Counted from the stretch's first letter, positions 23,985-32,505 are shown. The stretch is DNA of 64,000 bases from Nocardia asteroides (GCF_900637185.1 NZ_LR134352.1:3338001-3402000); one strand, 5' to 3'. Numbers and translations are program-made. Notes: generated from the sequence alone by a model not told the origin.

Positions 23985-25382
23985 GTGGTCGACTTCGGAC
24001 TGATCGACGAATGGGAGCCCGCACCGGGCAGACTGGTGACCTGGGTCGCCACCCCGCACTCGCTGGCGCGCGCGGCGGCGGCGCCGGTCCATCCGGCCCC
24101 GCCGTCGCTGCAACAGGAGCAGTACCTGCGGCAGGCGGACCGGCACTCCGGCGCGGACTTCCGCTTCTCGGGCCTGTGCCTGGTCACCGCGCGCATCCCG
24201 GCCGCGAACCTGGACCGCGACACCATGACCCGGGTGATCACGGCATTCCTGCTGCGCCACGACACCTTTCGCACCTGGTTCGCCATCGGACCCGACGGCA
24301 CCGTGCGCAGGCACCTGGTCCCGGCCGACGCGGTGGAGTTCGCGCCGATCGACTACGGCCGCGTCGACGACCCGGCCGCCATCCGCAGCCATGTCGAGAA
24401 GACCACGCCCGGCCCGTTCCAGTGGGACTGCTTCACCTTCGGCGCGATCGAGCACGGCGACGCGACCACCGTCTACCTCGCCGTCGACCACCTGCACACC
24501 GACGGACTCGGCCAGTACCTGTCCGCCTCGGACTTCGCCCAGCTCTACGCCGCCGAGTTGTGGGGTGAGGCGGAGCCGCCGCCACGGGCCGCGAGCTACC
24601 TGGACTACTGCGTCGCCGAACGCGCGCACAGCGATCGGCTCACCCTCACCTCGCCCGGCGTGCGCAAGTGGCTGGAACTGGTGCGCGGCAACGACAACCG
24701 GCTCCCGGCGTTCCCGCTCGACCTCGGCAGGCGCACCGACGGCTACCACCGCAGCGCGCACCGCGGCATCACCCTGCTCGATCCCGAGGCCGGTGATCGG
24801 TTCGAACAGGTCTGCCGGGCCTACGGCGCCGAATTCGCCGGGGGCGCCTTCGCCGCGGCGGCGCTGGCCGAACGCGAACTCACCGGGGCCGACTACTACT
24901 TCGGCATGACGCCGATCAGCACGAGAACCACGGCGGCGGAGGCGGTGTCGGTCGGCTGGTACGTCACGCTGGTGCCCGTGGCGTTCCCGCTCGGCGCCCG
25001 AACGACGATCCCGCGGGTGCTGACCCTGGCCCAGCGTGCCTACGAGAACGGGCTCCGCCTGGCGCCCACCTCGTTTCACCGGGTGCTCGAGCTGCTACCC
25101 GCGGACTCCGAGATCAAGGCCGAACCCGGGTGGGTGACACCGATGATCTCGTTCGTCGACGCCCGCGACTTCCTCGGCCACGAACTCTTCGACGAGGTCG
25201 GCGCCGGTGTCTTCGCCAACCGGGCCGCCTCCGAGGAGGTCCTCATCTGGATCAACCGCCTGCCCTCGGGCACCTCGCTGAGCGTCATCTATCCCGGCAC
25301 CGCCGTCGCGCACGCCTCGGTGGAGCGCTATCTCACCACGGTGGCGGCGATGTTCGCCGCCATCGCCGCGCACCCCTGCTGA
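23985..25382 (+). CDS. PapA-like acyltransferase (condensation-domain superfamily)
   Basis: A 465-aa protein with the HxxxDG catalytic motif (DHLHTDGLG; His169, Asp173) of the condensation/PapA/CAT superfamily, and a later SVGWYVTLVP segment in the position of the structural DFGWG-like motif. PapA enzymes take a polyketide acyl chain from its carrier protein and esterify it to a sugar or diol. The GTG start lies 18 bp after the polyketide synthase stop. The gene order PKS-PapA-exporter mirrors mycobacterial sulfolipid and polyacyltrehalose loci. The acceptor is unknown; a GT39 enzyme is nearby. Confidence 0.88.
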   Translation: MVDFGLIDEWEPAPGRLVTWVATPHSLARAAAAPVHPAPPSLQQEQYLRQADRHSGADFRFSGLCLVTARIPAANLDRDTMTRVITAFLLRHDTFRTWFAIGPDGTVRRHLVPADAVEFAPIDYGRVDDPAAIRSHVEKTTPGPFQWDCFTFGAIEHGDATTVYLAVDHLHTDGLGQYLSASDFAQLYAAELWGEAEPPPRAASYLDYCVAERAHSDRLTLTSPGVRKWLELVRGNDNRLPAFPLDLGRRTDGYHRSAHRGITLLDPEAGDRFEQVCRAYGAEFAGGAFAAAALAERELTGADYYFGMTPISTRTTAAEAVSVGWYVTLVPVAFPLGARTTIPRVLTLAQRAYENGLRLAPTSFHRVLELLPADSEIKAEPGWVTPMISFVDARDFLGHELFDEVGAGVFANRAASEEVLIWINRLPSGTSLSVIYPGTAVAHASVERYLTTVAAMFAAIAAHPC

Positions 25383-25396
25383 CCCGAGGAGTCTTC

Positions 25397-26086
25397 GTGC
25401 ACACCGTCTTTCGTGATCCGTTCATTCCCGACGGCGAGAAATCGGTCTACACCGTCGGCCTGGCCGGGCAGCCGCACGGCATCGAACTGACCCACGTGGT
25501 CACCCGGGAGAAGGGCGGCTACCGCACCCTGCTGGAGGCCAGGCCCGGGTCCGGCCACCCGCCGCTGACCCTCACCATCGAGCAGCGCTTCGGCCGCGTC
25601 GGCGGGCGGTTGCGGGCCGAGCGGTACCGGGCCGAGACCCGCTCGGGCACGACCGTGGTCTCGCGGGAGGAGGCGAACTTCGTCGACACCGTGCACCTGC
25701 CGTTCGGCGGCGTGCCCGGGCCGTTCCCCGCCGACGTGATGCCCGTCGCCGGCGGGCTGACGCTGCTGCGCGGTCTGGCCTTCGCCGAGGGCCTCACCGA
25801 GACGATCGAGGTATGGCTGGCGTTCTCGGTGTGCTGGCCGCTGGTCGCGCGGGTGGAGAAGCGGACGACGGTCGAGCTGGCCACCGGCGCGGTGCCGTGC
25901 TGGCAGGTGCGGTTGCGGCCCGGGTTCGGACAGGTGAACGCGTTGCTGGACAAGGTGATCGGCACGGTGCTGCCGCCGTTCGTCGCGCACTTCGAGGAGG
26001 CGGCCCCGCACCGGCTGGTGCGGCTGAGCTTCCCGACCCAGCTCTCGCTCACCGCGCAGCGCGCGGTGCTGGAGCTGCGGCCGTGA
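25397..26086 (+). CDS. Hypothetical protein in polyketide-lipid operon
   Basis: A 229-aa, mainly beta-strand protein with no signal peptide or membrane helix. GAGGAG lies 5 nt before the GTG, and the gene lies 14 bp after papA and overlaps the exporter gene by 4 bp, so it is firmly inside the operon. The alternating pattern (HGIELTHVVTREKGGYRTLLE, RLRAERYRAETRSGTTVVSREE) suggests a lipid-binding beta barrel or half-barrel, but I do not recognise the family. A role in product handling or modification is inferred from position only. Confidence 0.7.
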   Translation: MHTVFRDPFIPDGEKSVYTVGLAGQPHGIELTHVVTREKGGYRTLLEARPGSGHPPLTLTIEQRFGRVGGRLRAERYRAETRSGTTVVSREEANFVDTVHLPFGGVPGPFPADVMPVAGGLTLLRGLAFAEGLTETIEVWLAFSVCWPLVARVEKRTTVELATGAVPCWQVRLRPGFGQVNALLDKVIGTVLPPFVAHFEEAAPHRLVRLSFPTQLSLTAQRAVLELRP

Positions 26087-27504
26087 GCCGGGTCGACGCG
26101 CCCGCCGCCGTCGCGAGCGTCGTCACCGCGGTCCGGGCCGACCTCGCCGCGTGGGTGTCGTTCGCGGCCTGCGCGCTGGCGGTGTTCCTGCAGATGATCG
26201 ACGTGACCATCGTCAACACCGCGCTGCCGGAGCTGACCGCCGACCTGCGCGCCTCGCGGTCGGCGCAGCTGCTGGTGATCTCGGCGTACTCGCTCGCCTT
26301 CGCCTGCACGCTGCTCACCGCGGCGCGCATCGGCGCGATGGTCGGCAGGCGGACGATGTTCCTGGCCTCGGTGCTGGCCTTCACCGCCGCCTCGGTGTGG
26401 TGCGGCCTCGCCGGAAGCGCCACCGAACTGGTGCTGGCCCGGGTCGTCCAGGGCGCCGCGGGCGCGGGCATGGCCGCGCAGACGATCGCCATCCTGACCG
26501 CGAGTTTCCCGCGTGGGCGGCATCCGCTGGTGTTCGCGCTCTACGGCGCGGTCGCCGGATTCGCGGGGATGCTCGGCCCGATCGTGGGCGGTGTCCTGCT
26601 CACCCTGGACCTCGGTGGCTGGGGTTGGCGGTCGGTGTTCCTGATCAATCTGCCTGTCGGGGCGGTCGCGTTCGCGCTGGCCTGGCGCTTCCTCGCGGCG
26701 CCGAAACCCGAACGGCGCCAACGCCTGGACCTCGGCGGCGCGGCTCTCTCGGCCTGCGGGCTGTTCGCGCTGATCGCCGCGCTCACCGAGATCCAGCAGC
26801 GCGGCTGGCGCGCCGAGTTGATCGTCTGCGCCTGCGCCGGACTCGCGGTGACGGCGCTGTTCGTGGTCCAGCAGCGCGCACGCGCGCGGCGCGGCACCGA
26901 TCCGCTGCTGCGCCTGGACCTGTTCGCCGACCCCGGCTTCCGGCTCGGTGCGGTGCTGGTCGGGGCGTTCTTCGGGCTGTTCACCGCCTTCGTCTTCGCC
27001 GCCTCCGTCACCCTGCAGGACGTGCTCGGCTACTCGCCGCTGGTCACCGGGCTGGTGATGACGCTGTTCGCGCTCGGCGCCGGCACCGGCGCCGCGAGTT
27101 CGCTGATCCTGGTGGCGCGCTGGGGTGTCCGTGCCATGGCGGCCGGCATCGCGCTCTACGGCGGCTGTATGGCGGCCGGCGCGATCTACCTGACCCTCAC
27201 CGCGGGCGCGGTGAACCCGTGGCTGACCGTGGGCCCGGTGTTCCTCGCGGGGTTCGGGGTCGGCCTGTTCGGGGTCCAGTTGCAGCCCCTCATGCTCGCC
27301 GGGCTCGACGGGGACCGGATGGCCGAGGCCTCCGGGGTGCTGCCGACCGTCGAACAGGTCGGCAACGCGGTCGGCCTGACCGTGCTGACCACGGCGTTCT
27401 TCGCATCGCACACCCTCGGCGGCAGCATCACCATGATGGCGGCCGTCGCGGTGGTCGCCCTGATCCTGGCGGTCGCGACGACCGCCATGCCGGAACGCGC
27501 GTGA
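26083..27504 (+). CDS. MFS transporter, DHA2 type (14 helices)
   Basis: A 473-aa polytopic protein starting at a GTG that overlaps the previous stop. The first helix carries the DHA2 signature FLQMIDVTIVNTALPEL, and the antiporter motif C appears as GFAGMLGPIVGG. DHA2 members are proton-driven drug or lipid exporters. In this operon it may export the lipid product or a precursor alongside MmpL, or give resistance; the substrate is not evident from sequence. Confidence 0.85.
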   Translation: MSRVDAPAAVASVVTAVRADLAAWVSFAACALAVFLQMIDVTIVNTALPELTADLRASRSAQLLVISAYSLAFACTLLTAARIGAMVGRRTMFLASVLAFTAASVWCGLAGSATELVLARVVQGAAGAGMAAQTIAILTASFPRGRHPLVFALYGAVAGFAGMLGPIVGGVLLTLDLGGWGWRSVFLINLPVGAVAFALAWRFLAAPKPERRQRLDLGGAALSACGLFALIAALTEIQQRGWRAELIVCACAGLAVTALFVVQQRARARRGTDPLLRLDLFADPGFRLGAVLVGAFFGLFTAFVFAASVTLQDVLGYSPLVTGLVMTLFALGAGTGAASSLILVARWGVRAMAAGIALYGGCMAAGAIYLTLTAGAVNPWLTVGPVFLAGFGVGLFGVQLQPLMLAGLDGDRMAEASGVLPTVEQVGNAVGLTVLTTAFFASHTLGGSITMMAAVAVVALILAVATTAMPERA

Positions 27505-27596
27505 GCCGTCGCGGCCGTCGGATACCGTGGCTGTACCACAACGGTGTGGTGCGGTCACGGGCGACGAGGCCCCGGCCGAGAAGGAGGCATCCGACG

Positions 27597-28430
27597 ATGC
27601 GACAGCTGGATTTTCGCGGCACCGCGATCGCCTACGACGAGGCGGGCTCGGGCCCACCGGTCGTCTTCCTGCACAACCTCGGCGGCGACCGGTCCATCTG
27701 GCGCAACCAGGTCGACGACCTGCGGCACGCGCACCGCGTCGTCGCGATCGACCTCATCGGCTACGGCGACTCCGACGCCCCCGACGACGGCTACACCCTG
27801 GAGAACTATCTCGCCATGGTCGAGACGGTGTTCCAGGAACTGGACCTGCGCGAGGTGACCCTGGTCGGGCACTGTTTCGGCAGCGCGCTGTCACTGCTGT
27901 TCGCCCGCGCCCACCCCGAGCTCGTGCGCTCGCTGGTGCTCAGCAGTCCGCTCACCCCGAACACGCTGCGCCCGACCCGGACCGGCTGGGCCGCGCAGCT
28001 GGGCAGGCACCTGCGCATCGACTCGCTGCTGTCGGCGGTGCGGATCCCCGGCCCGCTGGCCGGTCTCATCGTCACCGAACAACTCGGGGCGGGCGGCGCG
28101 CACACCCGGGACGTCGTCGCGGACCTGCGCACCCGCTGGACCGAACGCCGCAGGCTGATGGTGACCGCCGCGATCTCCCGCCAGATCCCGCGTCTGGCCG
28201 AGCTGGACAGCTTCGTGCCGCCGCCGGACTTCCCGCCGATCACCACCGTCTGGGGCGGCCGCAACCGGGTGCTGTCGGCCCGGGCGGGCGCCACGCTGGA
28301 CCAGACCCTGCACCCGGTGCGTGCCATCATCGTCGAGGACGCGGGGCACCTCGTGATGGTGGAGGCGCCCGAGACCGTGACCACCGCCATCCTGTCCGCG
28401 ATCGACCACGCGAGAGGACGTCCACGATGA
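27597..28430 (+). CDS. Alpha/beta hydrolase with Cys nucleophile and Asn in the acid position
   Basis: A 277-aa alpha/beta-hydrolase fold protein: oxyanion HNLGGDRSIW, strand AIDLIGYGDSD, nucleophile elbow GHCFGS with Cys93 in place of Ser, the acid region VWGGRNRVLS with Asn223 where Asp is usual, and the base His251 in DAGHLVMVE. AAGGAGG precedes the ATG. The altered triad suggests a weak or non-hydrolytic enzyme, or a thioester-handling activity. It lies 92 bp after the exporter gene and overlaps the VOC gene by 4 bp. Confidence 0.82.
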   Translation: MRQLDFRGTAIAYDEAGSGPPVVFLHNLGGDRSIWRNQVDDLRHAHRVVAIDLIGYGDSDAPDDGYTLENYLAMVETVFQELDLREVTLVGHCFGSALSLLFARAHPELVRSLVLSSPLTPNTLRPTRTGWAAQLGRHLRIDSLLSAVRIPGPLAGLIVTEQLGAGGAHTRDVVADLRTRWTERRRLMVTAAISRQIPRLAELDSFVPPPDFPPITTVWGGRNRVLSARAGATLDQTLHPVRAIIVEDAGHLVMVEAPETVTTAILSAIDHARGRPR

Positions 28431-28888
28431 GCCGCCACGTCCAGATCACCTTCGACGCGCACGACCCCCGCGCCCTGTCGACCTTCTGGCGCGACGTCCT
28501 CGGCTACGTCCACCCCGGCCCGCCGGGCGTGGAACTGCCCGCGGGCGCCGATCCGCTGGCCGCCTGGGACGAGTTCCTCGCCCGGGTCGGCGTGCCCGCG
28601 GATCAGCGCAACACCCGCTCGGCCATCGAAGACCCCGACGGCCACGGCCCCCGGGTGTTCTTCCAGCAGGTACCCGAGGACAAGGTGGTCAAGAACCGGG
28701 TCCACCTCGACGTGCGGGCCGCGCCCGGGCTGGCGGGGGAGGAGCGGATGGCGGCACTCGAGGCCGAGTGCGCGCGGCTGGTCGCCCTCGGCGCCACCCG
28801 GCTGCGCCGCTTCGAACCCGAACCGCCGATGAGCCTGGGTTTCCTGGTGCTGGCCGACCCCGAGGGCAACGAGTTCTGCCTGGACTGA
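28427..28888 (+). CDS. VOC (glyoxalase/bleomycin-resistance fold) protein
   Basis: A 153-aa protein with the VOC pattern: N-terminal strand HVQITFDAHDPRALSTFWRD, central HLDVRAAP, and the C-terminal strand FLVLADPEGNEFCLD ending in a typical metal-ligand Glu. These proteins bind a divalent metal and act as dioxygenases, isomerases or binding proteins. The ATG overlaps the hydrolase stop (ATGA), so the pair is co-translated. The substrate is unknown. Confidence 0.82.
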   Translation: MSRHVQITFDAHDPRALSTFWRDVLGYVHPGPPGVELPAGADPLAAWDEFLARVGVPADQRNTRSAIEDPDGHGPRVFFQQVPEDKVVKNRVHLDVRAAPGLAGEERMAALEAECARLVALGATRLRRFEPEPPMSLGFLVLADPEGNEFCLD

Positions 28889-28901
28889 GCGCGTCCGGCG
28901 C

Positions 28902-29297
28902 TCAGCCGGTGACCGCGGGCGCGGTCAGCGCCGCCTGCATCGCCACCCCGTCCACATAGGTGTGCTTCGCCTTGACCGCGCCGTTCTCGACGAACACCAC
29001 GTCGGCGATGTCGACAGCCACGGCGCCGCCGGTGACCGAGGTGCCCGACAGGGTCCACTGCACCACCCAGAAGTCCTCGCCGACGCGCAGGTTCACCAGC
29101 GTGAAGGTCAGATCCGGGACCAGGGCGAAGGTTTCCGCCGCGGCGGTGCGGATCTCGGCGGGCCCGTGCGCGGGCGCGCCGCCGGAGTGCAGGTGGAAGA
29201 CCGAATCGGGAGTGTGCAGGGCGGCGATCCGGTCGGGGTCGCGATCGGCCCAGCAGGCGTGATAGCGCTCGAACAGATCCTTGGTGGCATCGGACAT
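28902..29297 (-). CDS. NTF2-like / SnoaL-type small protein
   Basis: A 131-aa protein of the cone-shaped NTF2/SnoaL superfamily: DLFERYHACWADRDPDRIAA, then LHTPDSVFHLHSGG and the C-terminal strands VVQWTLSGTSVTGG and ADVVFVENGAVKAKHTYVD. Members are ester cyclases, isomerases or ligand-binding proteins. It is divergent from a TetR gene, and a short dyad lies between them, so it is the likely TetR target. Function otherwise unknown. Confidence 0.78.
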   Translation of the reverse strand: MSDATKDLFERYHACWADRDPDRIAALHTPDSVFHLHSGGAPAHGPAEIRTAAAETFALVPDLTFTLVNLRVGEDFWVVQWTLSGTSVTGGAVAVDIADVVFVENGAVKAKHTYVDGVAMQAALTAPAVTG

Positions 29298-29322
29298 GGC
29301 CTGCAGCCCTTCGTAGATACAA

Positions 29323-29335
29323 ACAGGATGACTGT
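29323..29335. promoter_or_regulatory. Short dyad, candidate TetR operator
   Basis: ACAG-GATGA-CTGT lies in an AT-richer stretch between the divergent SnoaL-like and TetR genes. The arms are only 4 bp, so the call rests mainly on position. Confidence 0.35.
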
Positions 29336-29422
29336 ATGTTCCTCGGTCGCGGTGGCGCGGTCAAGGGCCGAACGGCCCTCGGCGGAAGCGGGGCCGGTCC
29401 TGCCCTAGACTTCGCAGTCGGT

Positions 29423-30031
29423 ATGAATCCTGATCGCCGCACCCAAGCCGAACGCTCGGCCTCGACCCGGGCCGCGGTGATCCGCGCCGGTCGGGAGTTG
29501 TTCGGGCGCAACGGATACGGCGCGGTGAGCACCATCGCGGTGGCCGAGGCGGCCGGGGTCAGCCGGGGCGCGCTCTATCACCAGTTCAGCGAGAAGCGCG
29601 ACCTGTTCGAGGCGGTCTTCGAGGATCTGGAGCGCGACCTGGTGCAGGTGATCGCGAGCGCGGTGGGTGCGGCCAGGGCCGCGGACCCGATCGCGAGCCT
29701 GATCGTCGGCTGCCTGGCCTGGTTGCAGGCCTCGACCGCGCCCGAGGTGCGCCGGATCGCCCTGCTGGACGCGCCCGCGGTGCTGGGCTGGAGCCGGTGG
29801 CGCGAGATCGAACTGCGCCACACCATCGGCCTGGTCGAGAACGCCCTGTCCGGCGCGATGGCCGCGGGACGGGTGCGGACCCAGCCGGTGCGGCCGCTCG
29901 CGCTGATCGTCGTCGGCGCGCTCGACGAGGCCGCGCAGTTCCTGGCGAATTCCGACGACGACGTCGCCGACATGGCCGCCGTGCGCGCCGTGATCGAGCA
30001 GCTCATCGCCGGTCTCGCCGTCGACAGCTGA
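29423..30031 (+). CDS. TetR-family transcriptional regulator
   Basis: A 202-aa protein with the helix-turn-helix VSTIAVAEAAGVSRGALYHQF and a helical effector domain. The ATG at 29423 begins MNPDRRTQAERSASTRAAV, the usual distance before the DNA-binding domain, and is favoured over an upstream ATG. It is divergent from the SnoaL-like gene. The siderophore-interacting gene follows in the same direction but has its own iron box. Confidence 0.82.
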   Translation: MNPDRRTQAERSASTRAAVIRAGRELFGRNGYGAVSTIAVAEAAGVSRGALYHQFSEKRDLFEAVFEDLERDLVQVIASAVGAARAADPIASLIVGCLAWLQASTAPEVRRIALLDAPAVLGWSRWREIELRHTIGLVENALSGAMAAGRVRTQPVRPLALIVVGALDEAAQFLANSDDDVADMAAVRAVIEQLIAGLAVDS

Positions 30032-30044
30032 CCCGGCCGATCGG

Positions 30045-30063
30045 ATAGGTTAGCCTTGCCTAA
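30045..30063 (+). promoter_or_regulatory. IdeR/DtxR iron box overlapping a leaderless start
   Basis: The 19 bp ATAGGTTAGCCTTGCCTAA match the IdeR consensus TTAGGTTAGSCTAACCTAA at 16 of 19 positions. The box ends on the first base of the downstream ATG and includes a -10-like TAGGTT 11 nt before it. Binding of iron-loaded IdeR would cover the -10 and the start site, so expression should rise when iron is scarce. Confidence 0.8.
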
Positions 30064-30938
30064 TGGCAAGCCCGACTGTGCAACGCCCGACCATGGCCTA
30101 CGCGCCGCTGCGGGTCAGCCGCGCCGTGCGGTTGACGTCCCGGATGGTCCGGATCACCCTCACCTGCCCCGACCCCGCCGCGTTCGCCGACGCGGGCCCT
30201 GACCAATACACGAAGCTGTTCTTCCCGCTGCCGGGCAAACGGCGCCCCGACGTGCCGCCTGCGCCCGCGGCCGACGCCGACGTCATGAGCTGGTACCAGC
30301 GGTATCTGGCCATGCCCGACGACGTCCGGCCGCCGATGCGCACCTACACCATCCGGGCGCGACGGCCCGAGCTCGGCGAACTGGACATCGATTTCGCGCT
30401 GCATCCCGATCACGCGGGCCCCGCGTCCGACTGGGCCTCGACCGCCGCGCCCGGCGACGAGATCGGCCTGCTCTGCCCACCACGGTCGCTCTACGCACCG
30501 CGGCCGGACACGGCCTGGCAGTTGCTCGTGGGCGACGAGACCGCGATCCCGGCGATCGGGGCCATCCTCGAGCGCCTCGATCCCGCCGTTCCCGCGCGCG
30601 TGTTCCTCGAGGTCGCCGGACCTGCGGACGAGCAGCACTTCGCGACCGGCACCGACGTGCGGATCCACTGGGTGCACCGCGGCCCGCGTCCGCATGGCGA
30701 GGCGGTGGTCGAGGCCGTCTGCGCGGCCGAATTCCCCAGCGGCGCACCGTATTCCTGGATCTCCGGCGAAGCCGAGCTGGTGAAGTTGACCCGCAGGCAT
30801 CTCGTGCGCGACCGGGGTGTCGACAAGCGCGCGATCACCTTCACCGGCTACTGGCGGCGGGGTCGCACCGAGGAGGAGAACGGCCGCGAGAAGGTGCGCC
30901 GGGCCGCCGCCGGGGAGCCGCTCGTCGACGAGGACTGA
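30063..30938 (+). CDS. Siderophore-interacting protein (FAD-dependent ferric-siderophore reductase family)
   Basis: A 291-aa protein of the SIP/ViuB family. The N-terminal flavin-binding domain includes MRTYTIRARRPELGELDIDF with the RxYT FAD motif. The C-terminal domain has LLVGDETAIPAIGAIL and SWISGEAELVKLTRRHL. These enzymes release iron from imported siderophores in the cytoplasm. The ATG at 30063 abuts the iron box and has no ribosome site, so a leaderless transcript is likely; an internal ATG at codon 11 also lacks one. Confidence 0.88.
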   Translation: MASPTVQRPTMAYAPLRVSRAVRLTSRMVRITLTCPDPAAFADAGPDQYTKLFFPLPGKRRPDVPPAPAADADVMSWYQRYLAMPDDVRPPMRTYTIRARRPELGELDIDFALHPDHAGPASDWASTAAPGDEIGLLCPPRSLYAPRPDTAWQLLVGDETAIPAIGAILERLDPAVPARVFLEVAGPADEQHFATGTDVRIHWVHRGPRPHGEAVVEAVCAAEFPSGAPYSWISGEAELVKLTRRHLVRDRGVDKRAITFTGYWRRGRTEEENGREKVRRAAAGEPLVDED

Positions 30939-30961
30939 CCGCCCGCGCCGCGACTGTGACG

Positions 30962-30993
30962 CCACTAATAGTTAACGCACTAACTATTAGTGG
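30962..30993. promoter_or_regulatory. Perfect 13-bp inverted repeat, OhrR/MarR operator
   Basis: The arms CCACTAATAGTTA (30962-30974) and TAACTATTAGTGG (30981-30993) are exact reverse complements with a 6-bp spacer. It is an AT-rich island just upstream of the OhrR-like gene and overlaps the likely promoter, so autoregulation is expected. Confidence 0.8.
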
Positions 30994-31021
30994 TTTAATG
31001 GTGTGCGGACGAAGGGACGGT

Positions 31022-31489
31022 GTGGACGTGCAGGAACTCGACGACCCGCTGCGGCTGGATCGGCAGGTGTGTTTCGCCCTGGCGGTGGCCAACCGCTCGG
31101 TGCTGGCGGTCTACCGCCCGCTGCTCGAACCCCTCGGGCTCACGCATCCGCAATACCTGGTGATGCTGGCGCTGTGGGGGGAGGCGCCGATGTCGGTGAA
31201 AGCGGTCGCCGAGGCGATCCAGCTGGACTCGGCGACACTGTCGCCGCTGCTCAAACGGCTCGAATCGGCCGGCCTGATCACGCGCCGCCGCGACCCGCAC
31301 GACGAGCGCACCCTGCACATCGACCTGACGCCGGCCGGGCGCGCGCTGCGCGCCGAGGCCGAGAAGATCCCGCCCGCGGTGGTTTCGCGTCTCGGGGTGA
31401 GCCTGGCCGACCTGGAAGAACTACGCGACGTCCTCGGCCGGGTCAACGCGGCCGCGCGACGCGCATCGCAGACGAGGGAGCTCGCATGA
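31022..31489 (+). CDS. OhrR-like MarR-family regulator
   Basis: A 155-aa winged-helix protein. RLDRQVCFALAVANRSVLAV and GLTHPQYLVMLALW correspond closely to the OhrR signature, including the conserved N-terminal Cys that senses organic hydroperoxides. The recognition region is LDSATLSPLLKRLESAGLIT followed by the wing RRRDPHDERTLHIDL. The start is uncertain: GTG 31022 (AAGGGA upstream) is chosen, with GTG 31028 and ATG 30998 in the same frame. The downstream gene, overlapping by 4 bp, is not an Ohr peroxidase, so the regulated defence gene may lie elsewhere. Confidence 0.82.
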   Translation: MDVQELDDPLRLDRQVCFALAVANRSVLAVYRPLLEPLGLTHPQYLVMLALWGEAPMSVKAVAEAIQLDSATLSPLLKRLESAGLITRRRDPHDERTLHIDLTPAGRALRAEAEKIPPAVVSRLGVSLADLEELRDVLGRVNAAARRASQTRELA

Positions 31490-31863
31490 CCGCCACCACC
31501 CCCAACCTCTGGCAGCGCATCCGCTACGTCACCGGCGGCACCCTGCCGCCGTCGATGCGCGACTGGGTCCTGGCCGACCTGACCGGCCCCGGCGCCACCC
31601 GCCGCTACCTCATGCGCTTCCTGCTGCCCGTGCTCCCGGTGCTGTGCCTGTTCCTGCTGGTCCCCGGGCCGCTGTGGATGGGGCTGTCGATGATCGCGCT
31701 GCTCTACATCCCGCTGATCTACTTCACCGTCGCGCTGGTCTACGTGTACCGGCGGCATCGCCTGGTGAGCCACGGATTCGATCCGGAACTGGCCGACGCG
31801 GCCGAGCGCGAGCGCGCCGAGGCCGAGCGTCGCGCGTACGAGAGCCGCCACCACCGCGGGTGA
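31486..31863 (+). CDS. DUF5313-like small membrane protein
   Basis: A 125-aa protein with two adjacent membrane helices (about residues 44-60 and 65-85) and a charged C-terminus (ADAAERERAEAERRAYESRH). The segment IRYVTGGTLPPSMRDWVLAD is a family hallmark in mycolic-acid actinobacteria, as I recall it. The function is unknown. The ATG overlaps the OhrR-like stop, suggesting co-translation and control by the same operator. Confidence 0.72.
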   Translation: MTATTPNLWQRIRYVTGGTLPPSMRDWVLADLTGPGATRRYLMRFLLPVLPVLCLFLLVPGPLWMGLSMIALLYIPLIYFTVALVYVYRRHRLVSHGFDPELADAAERERAEAERRAYESRHHRG

Positions 31864-31870
31864 TTGCGGC

Positions 31871-32446
31871 CTAGCGTGCGGTCGCGGTGCCGAGCAGGGT
31901 CGCCAGTTCGGCGATGACGTCGTCGAGCGGCCGGGTGGTCCGCTGCACCCGGCACAGGATGACCGCGCCCTCCACCGACGCGATCGCCATCGTGGCCAGC
32001 CGCCCCGCGCGCGCGGGCTCGACGCCCTCGGCGGTGAGCGTGGTGGTGAGTGCCTGCCGCCAGCGGTCGAAGATCTCCGCGATGCCGGGTTGCAGATGCC
32101 GGTCGTCGGGGGCGCCGCCCACCGCCACCGAGACCACCGGGCAGCCCGCGTCGAAATCGGAGTCGTGCAGGATCGCGGTCCAGAACTCGCCGATGCGCTG
32201 GATCGCCCGGTCCGGGCCCTGGGTGGCCGCCTCGTCGATGATGGCGCCGATCGCGTCGCCGGCCAAGGTGAGCGACTCGGTCATGATCTGCGCCCGCCCG
32301 CCGGGGAAGTGGTGATAGACCGATCCGCGCGGCGCCCCGCTGCGGGCCAGGACGGCATCCACCGTCACCCCCGCGGCGCCCCGCTCGCGCAGGAGTTCCA
32401 CCGCGCTGTAGAGCATCTTCTGCCGGGTGTTGGTGCGGGCTCCCAC
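31871..32446 (-). CDS. TetR-family regulator (LmrA/YxaF-like)
   Basis: A 191-aa protein with the helix-turn-helix VTVDAVLARSGAPRGSVYHHFPGGR, characteristic of the LmrA/YxaF subgroup, and a C-terminal domain containing DAGCPVVSVAVG. The GTG at 32446 (AAGGAG upstream) is preferred over an in-frame TTG at 32482 and gives the usual short arm before the DNA-binding domain. It is divergent from the molybdopterin oxidoreductase, with a clear dyad between them. Confidence 0.82.
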   Translation of the reverse strand: MGARTNTRQKMLYSAVELLRERGAAGVTVDAVLARSGAPRGSVYHHFPGGRAQIMTESLTLAGDAIGAIIDEAATQGPDRAIQRIGEFWTAILHDSDFDAGCPVVSVAVGGAPDDRHLQPGIAEIFDRWRQALTTTLTAEGVEPARAGRLATMAIASVEGAVILCRVQRTTRPLDDVIAELATLLGTATAR

Positions 32447-32505
32447 GGCGCGTGCACTCCTTCGGGTTTCGGTGACTGGCAACAGTCATCGTAGGCGGCC
32501 ACCAT

